The position numbers and the translations under genes are program-made. A DNA stretch of 64,000 nucleotides. Source: Pauljensenia sp018375675. Its GTDB lineage: Bacteria > Actinomycetota > Actinomycetes > Actinomycetales > Actinomycetaceae. How positions within the stretch are numbered: position 1 is the first letter of the stretch; every line of letters starts with the position of its first letter. The notes under the pieces were generated by a model. That model saw nothing but the letters and a program-made list of their open reading frames with translations. It had not been told where the DNA came from and made no database searches. The stretch spans positions 36,979-100,978 of the forward strand of contig JAPWAE010000010.1 in assembly GCA_041432705.1 (NCBI GenBank), given 5' to 3'. Shown piece after piece: positions 62,288 to 64,000 of the stretch.

Positions 62288-63850
62288 ATGACACCGGCAC
62301 ACAAGGGTCGTCAGCAGCGAAGGAAGACACCTCGCTTACGTCCCAAACCCGGCGCCACCCGCTCCCTGATGCGCGGGCGCGCCACGGCCTCATCCCCCGC
62401 GCTCTCCGAAGAACCGCTGAGCCCGCAGCCCTCCCCCGTCGTACGACGCGTCCCCGAAGGCCCCCAGAACCCGCACGGCGAGGTACCCACCACAACCGTG
62501 CAGCGCGTGCGCGCGTGGCTGTCCAAGCAGGCCCGCTATTCACCTGCACGCCTCGCCCTGGGCACATTCGCGCTCATCATCGCTGTCATCACGGCACTCC
62601 TGATGTTGCCAATCTCCTCCTCGTCCGACACGCCAGCCCCCTTCGTCGACGTTCTCTTCACCGCCGTGTCCGCCGTCTGCGTCACCGGCCTGACCACCGT
62701 CGACACCGCGACCTACTGGTCCCCCTTCGGGCAGGCAGTCATCGCCGCCGGTATCGTCGTCGGCGGCCTGGGCGTCATGACCCTCGCATCGATCCTCGGA
62801 TTCGCCGTCTCGCGCCACCTCGGCCTCACCCAGCGCATGCTCGCCACGCAGGAAACCGGCACCGGCGCCATGGGCCAAATCTCTCTCCTACTCAAGGCCG
62901 TCATCGCGACATCGCTGACCATGCAGGCCCTCCTGGCCGCCGTGTTCCTCCCGCGCTTCCTGTCGATGGGCATCGACCCCGTACGCGCCGTGTGGGACGC
63001 CGTCTTCATGGCGATCTCCGTGTTCAATAACGCTGGCTTCGTCATCCTGCCCGAAGGCCTCTCCCCCCACGTCACCGACTGGTGGATGCTCATCCCCATC
63101 ATCCTGGGCACCACCGTGGGAGCCATCGGCTTCCCCGTCATCATGGACGTCGCCAAGAACCTGCGCACACCCCGGTGCTGGCGGCTCCACACCAAGCTCA
63201 CCCTGTCGACCTACCTGATCCTCGCATTCGTGGGGGCACTCGCCCTGGCGCTCACCGAGTGGAACAATCCCGCGACCCTGGGCGCGATCGACACACCCTC
63301 CAAGATCCTCAACGCGATGCTCGCCGGCGTGAACTCCCGCTCGTCCGGACTGTCCGCCCTGGACGTCGGCGCCATGCAGACCCAGACCCACTTCGTGCAG
63401 GACATCCTCATGATGATTGGCGGCGGCTCCGCATCCACGGCGGGCGGCGTGAAGGTCACAACCTTCGCGGTCCTTGTCCTGGCCGTCATCGCTGAGGCGC
63501 GAGGCGACCGCGACATCGAGACCTTCGGGCGACGCATCCCCACGAGCGCCGTCCGACTGGCGGTTGCCGTGTCGCTGCTAGGCCTGGCGCTCGTGGCCGT
63601 GTCCGTCGTCCTGCTGCTGTCAATGACGAGCTATTCTCTCGACATCATCCTGTTCGAGACCGCCTCCGCGTTCGCGACCGTAGGCCTGTCCACCGGCATC
63701 ACCCCGATCTTGCCCGTCGGCGCCAAGTACGTCCTGATTTTCCTCATGTTTGCCGGCCGTACCGGCTCCATGACGGTGGCCGCGGCGCTCGCCCTGCGCG
63801 AGCGCTCCCGTGTCATCCGCATGCCGGAGGAGCGGCCGATCATCGGCTGA
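62288..63850 (+). CDS. trkH: TrkH/KtrB-family potassium channel subunit
   Basis: The 520-residue membrane protein has a basic cytoplasmic N-terminus of about 90 residues and four selectivity-filter repeats: SAVCVTGLT, VFNNAGFVI, SRSSGLSAL and FATVGLSTG. It would take up K+ with a TrkA/KtrA partner, which is not encoded directly downstream. AAGGAG lies 5 nt before the ATG. Length is standard for KtrB, apart from the N-terminal extension. Confidence 0.92.
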   Translation: MTPAHKGRQQRRKTPRLRPKPGATRSLMRGRATASSPALSEEPLSPQPSPVVRRVPEGPQNPHGEVPTTTVQRVRAWLSKQARYSPARLALGTFALIIAVITALLMLPISSSSDTPAPFVDVLFTAVSAVCVTGLTTVDTATYWSPFGQAVIAAGIVVGGLGVMTLASILGFAVSRHLGLTQRMLATQETGTGAMGQISLLLKAVIATSLTMQALLAAVFLPRFLSMGIDPVRAVWDAVFMAISVFNNAGFVILPEGLSPHVTDWWMLIPIILGTTVGAIGFPVIMDVAKNLRTPRCWRLHTKLTLSTYLILAFVGALALALTEWNNPATLGAIDTPSKILNAMLAGVNSRSSGLSALDVGAMQTQTHFVQDILMMIGGGSASTAGGVKVTTFAVLVLAVIAEARGDRDIETFGRRIPTSAVRLAVAVSLLGLALVAVSVVLLLSMTSYSLDIILFETASAFATVGLSTGITPILPVGAKYVLIFLMFAGRTGSMTVAAALALRERSRVIRMPEERPIIG

Positions 63851-63875
63851 TTGCGGGGGCGGCTGGCGCTCGCGC

Positions 63876-63955
63876 TTGAAACCCGTGACACCACTGCGCG
63901 GGTCCAACCGCCCAAAACAGGCCCATTCACACCCGCAAAGGCGACACCGGTTTCA
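63876..63955. repeat. 80-bp inverted repeat matching the core of array III
   Basis: It starts TTGAAACCCGTGACACC and ends GCAAAGGCGACACCGGTTTCA in two overlapping parts. Length and layout match 52946-53025 exactly (80 bp), including AGGCC and CATTCA-like blocks at matching places in the middle. It directly follows trkH and the window ends 45 bp later, so further copies may lie outside. Confidence 0.8.
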
Positions 63956-64000
63956 CCAACGTCCGACAAACACAACCGATCTCACCACCACAAGGCCCAA

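Overview
The window is high-GC, gene-dense bacterial DNA. Its gene content is typical of an actinomycete: a nuoA-N complex I operon, a full menaquinone pathway, an FprA-type reductase, the 32-residue ribosomal protein bS22 beside a small HTH protein, and many genes with no Shine-Dalgarno sequence but a -10 box 6-8 nt before the ATG. The sialic-acid locus and overall style suggest a host-associated Actinomyces/Schaalia-like organism. That is inference; no 16S gene is present.

Layout. 1-655 is the end of adenosine deaminase. 656-1465 is a gene-free repeat island. 1466-3806 holds murB and an MFS transporter. 3899-13950 is a sialic-acid locus: nanE, nanK, nanA, a dipeptide-type ABC importer with a fused permease-ATPase, a divergent GntR regulator, and a signal-less sialidase-like protein. 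14035-14612 holds rpmG and tRNA-Met, -Thr and -Tyr. 14711-17850 holds yajQ, htpX and fprA. 18034-36306 is one long leftward operon: a menJ-like reductase, nuoA to nuoN, and a long-chain polyprenyl diphosphate synthase. 36697-39236 holds a lipoprotein and a secreted DUF4832-like protein. 39390-42540 is a lower-GC cassette: a mycosin-like S8 protease, a Gly-rich helical protein and a small helical acidic protein, resembling type VII secretion parts. 42694-50466 and 55607-57866 hold menG, menF, menD, menC, menB, menE and menA, interrupted by htrA, a GH13 alpha-glucosidase, a second repeat island (52.4-53.8 kb) and an L,D-transpeptidase. 57927-63850 holds an MFS transporter, a PfkB sugar kinase, a small membrane protein, a phosphoglycerate-mutase-like protein, bS22, an HTH protein and trkH. 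The window ends in another copy of a repeat seen in the second island.

How it fits together. Complex I is bracketed by menaquinone-tail genes, and most headgroup genes lie within 25 kb, so a large part of the respiratory chain is in this window. The nan locus would import sialic acid and convert it to GlcNAc-6-P, under a GntR protein whose likely operator sits between the divergent genes.

The most unusual content is in the two gene-free islands. They share a 105-106 bp inverted-repeat element (four copies, two TIR sequence types that co-vary on both arms). They also hold three arrays built on one plan, three direct motif copies then two inverted copies, with unrelated core motifs. Two of the arrays have almost the same spacing. 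I know of no named element that matches these.
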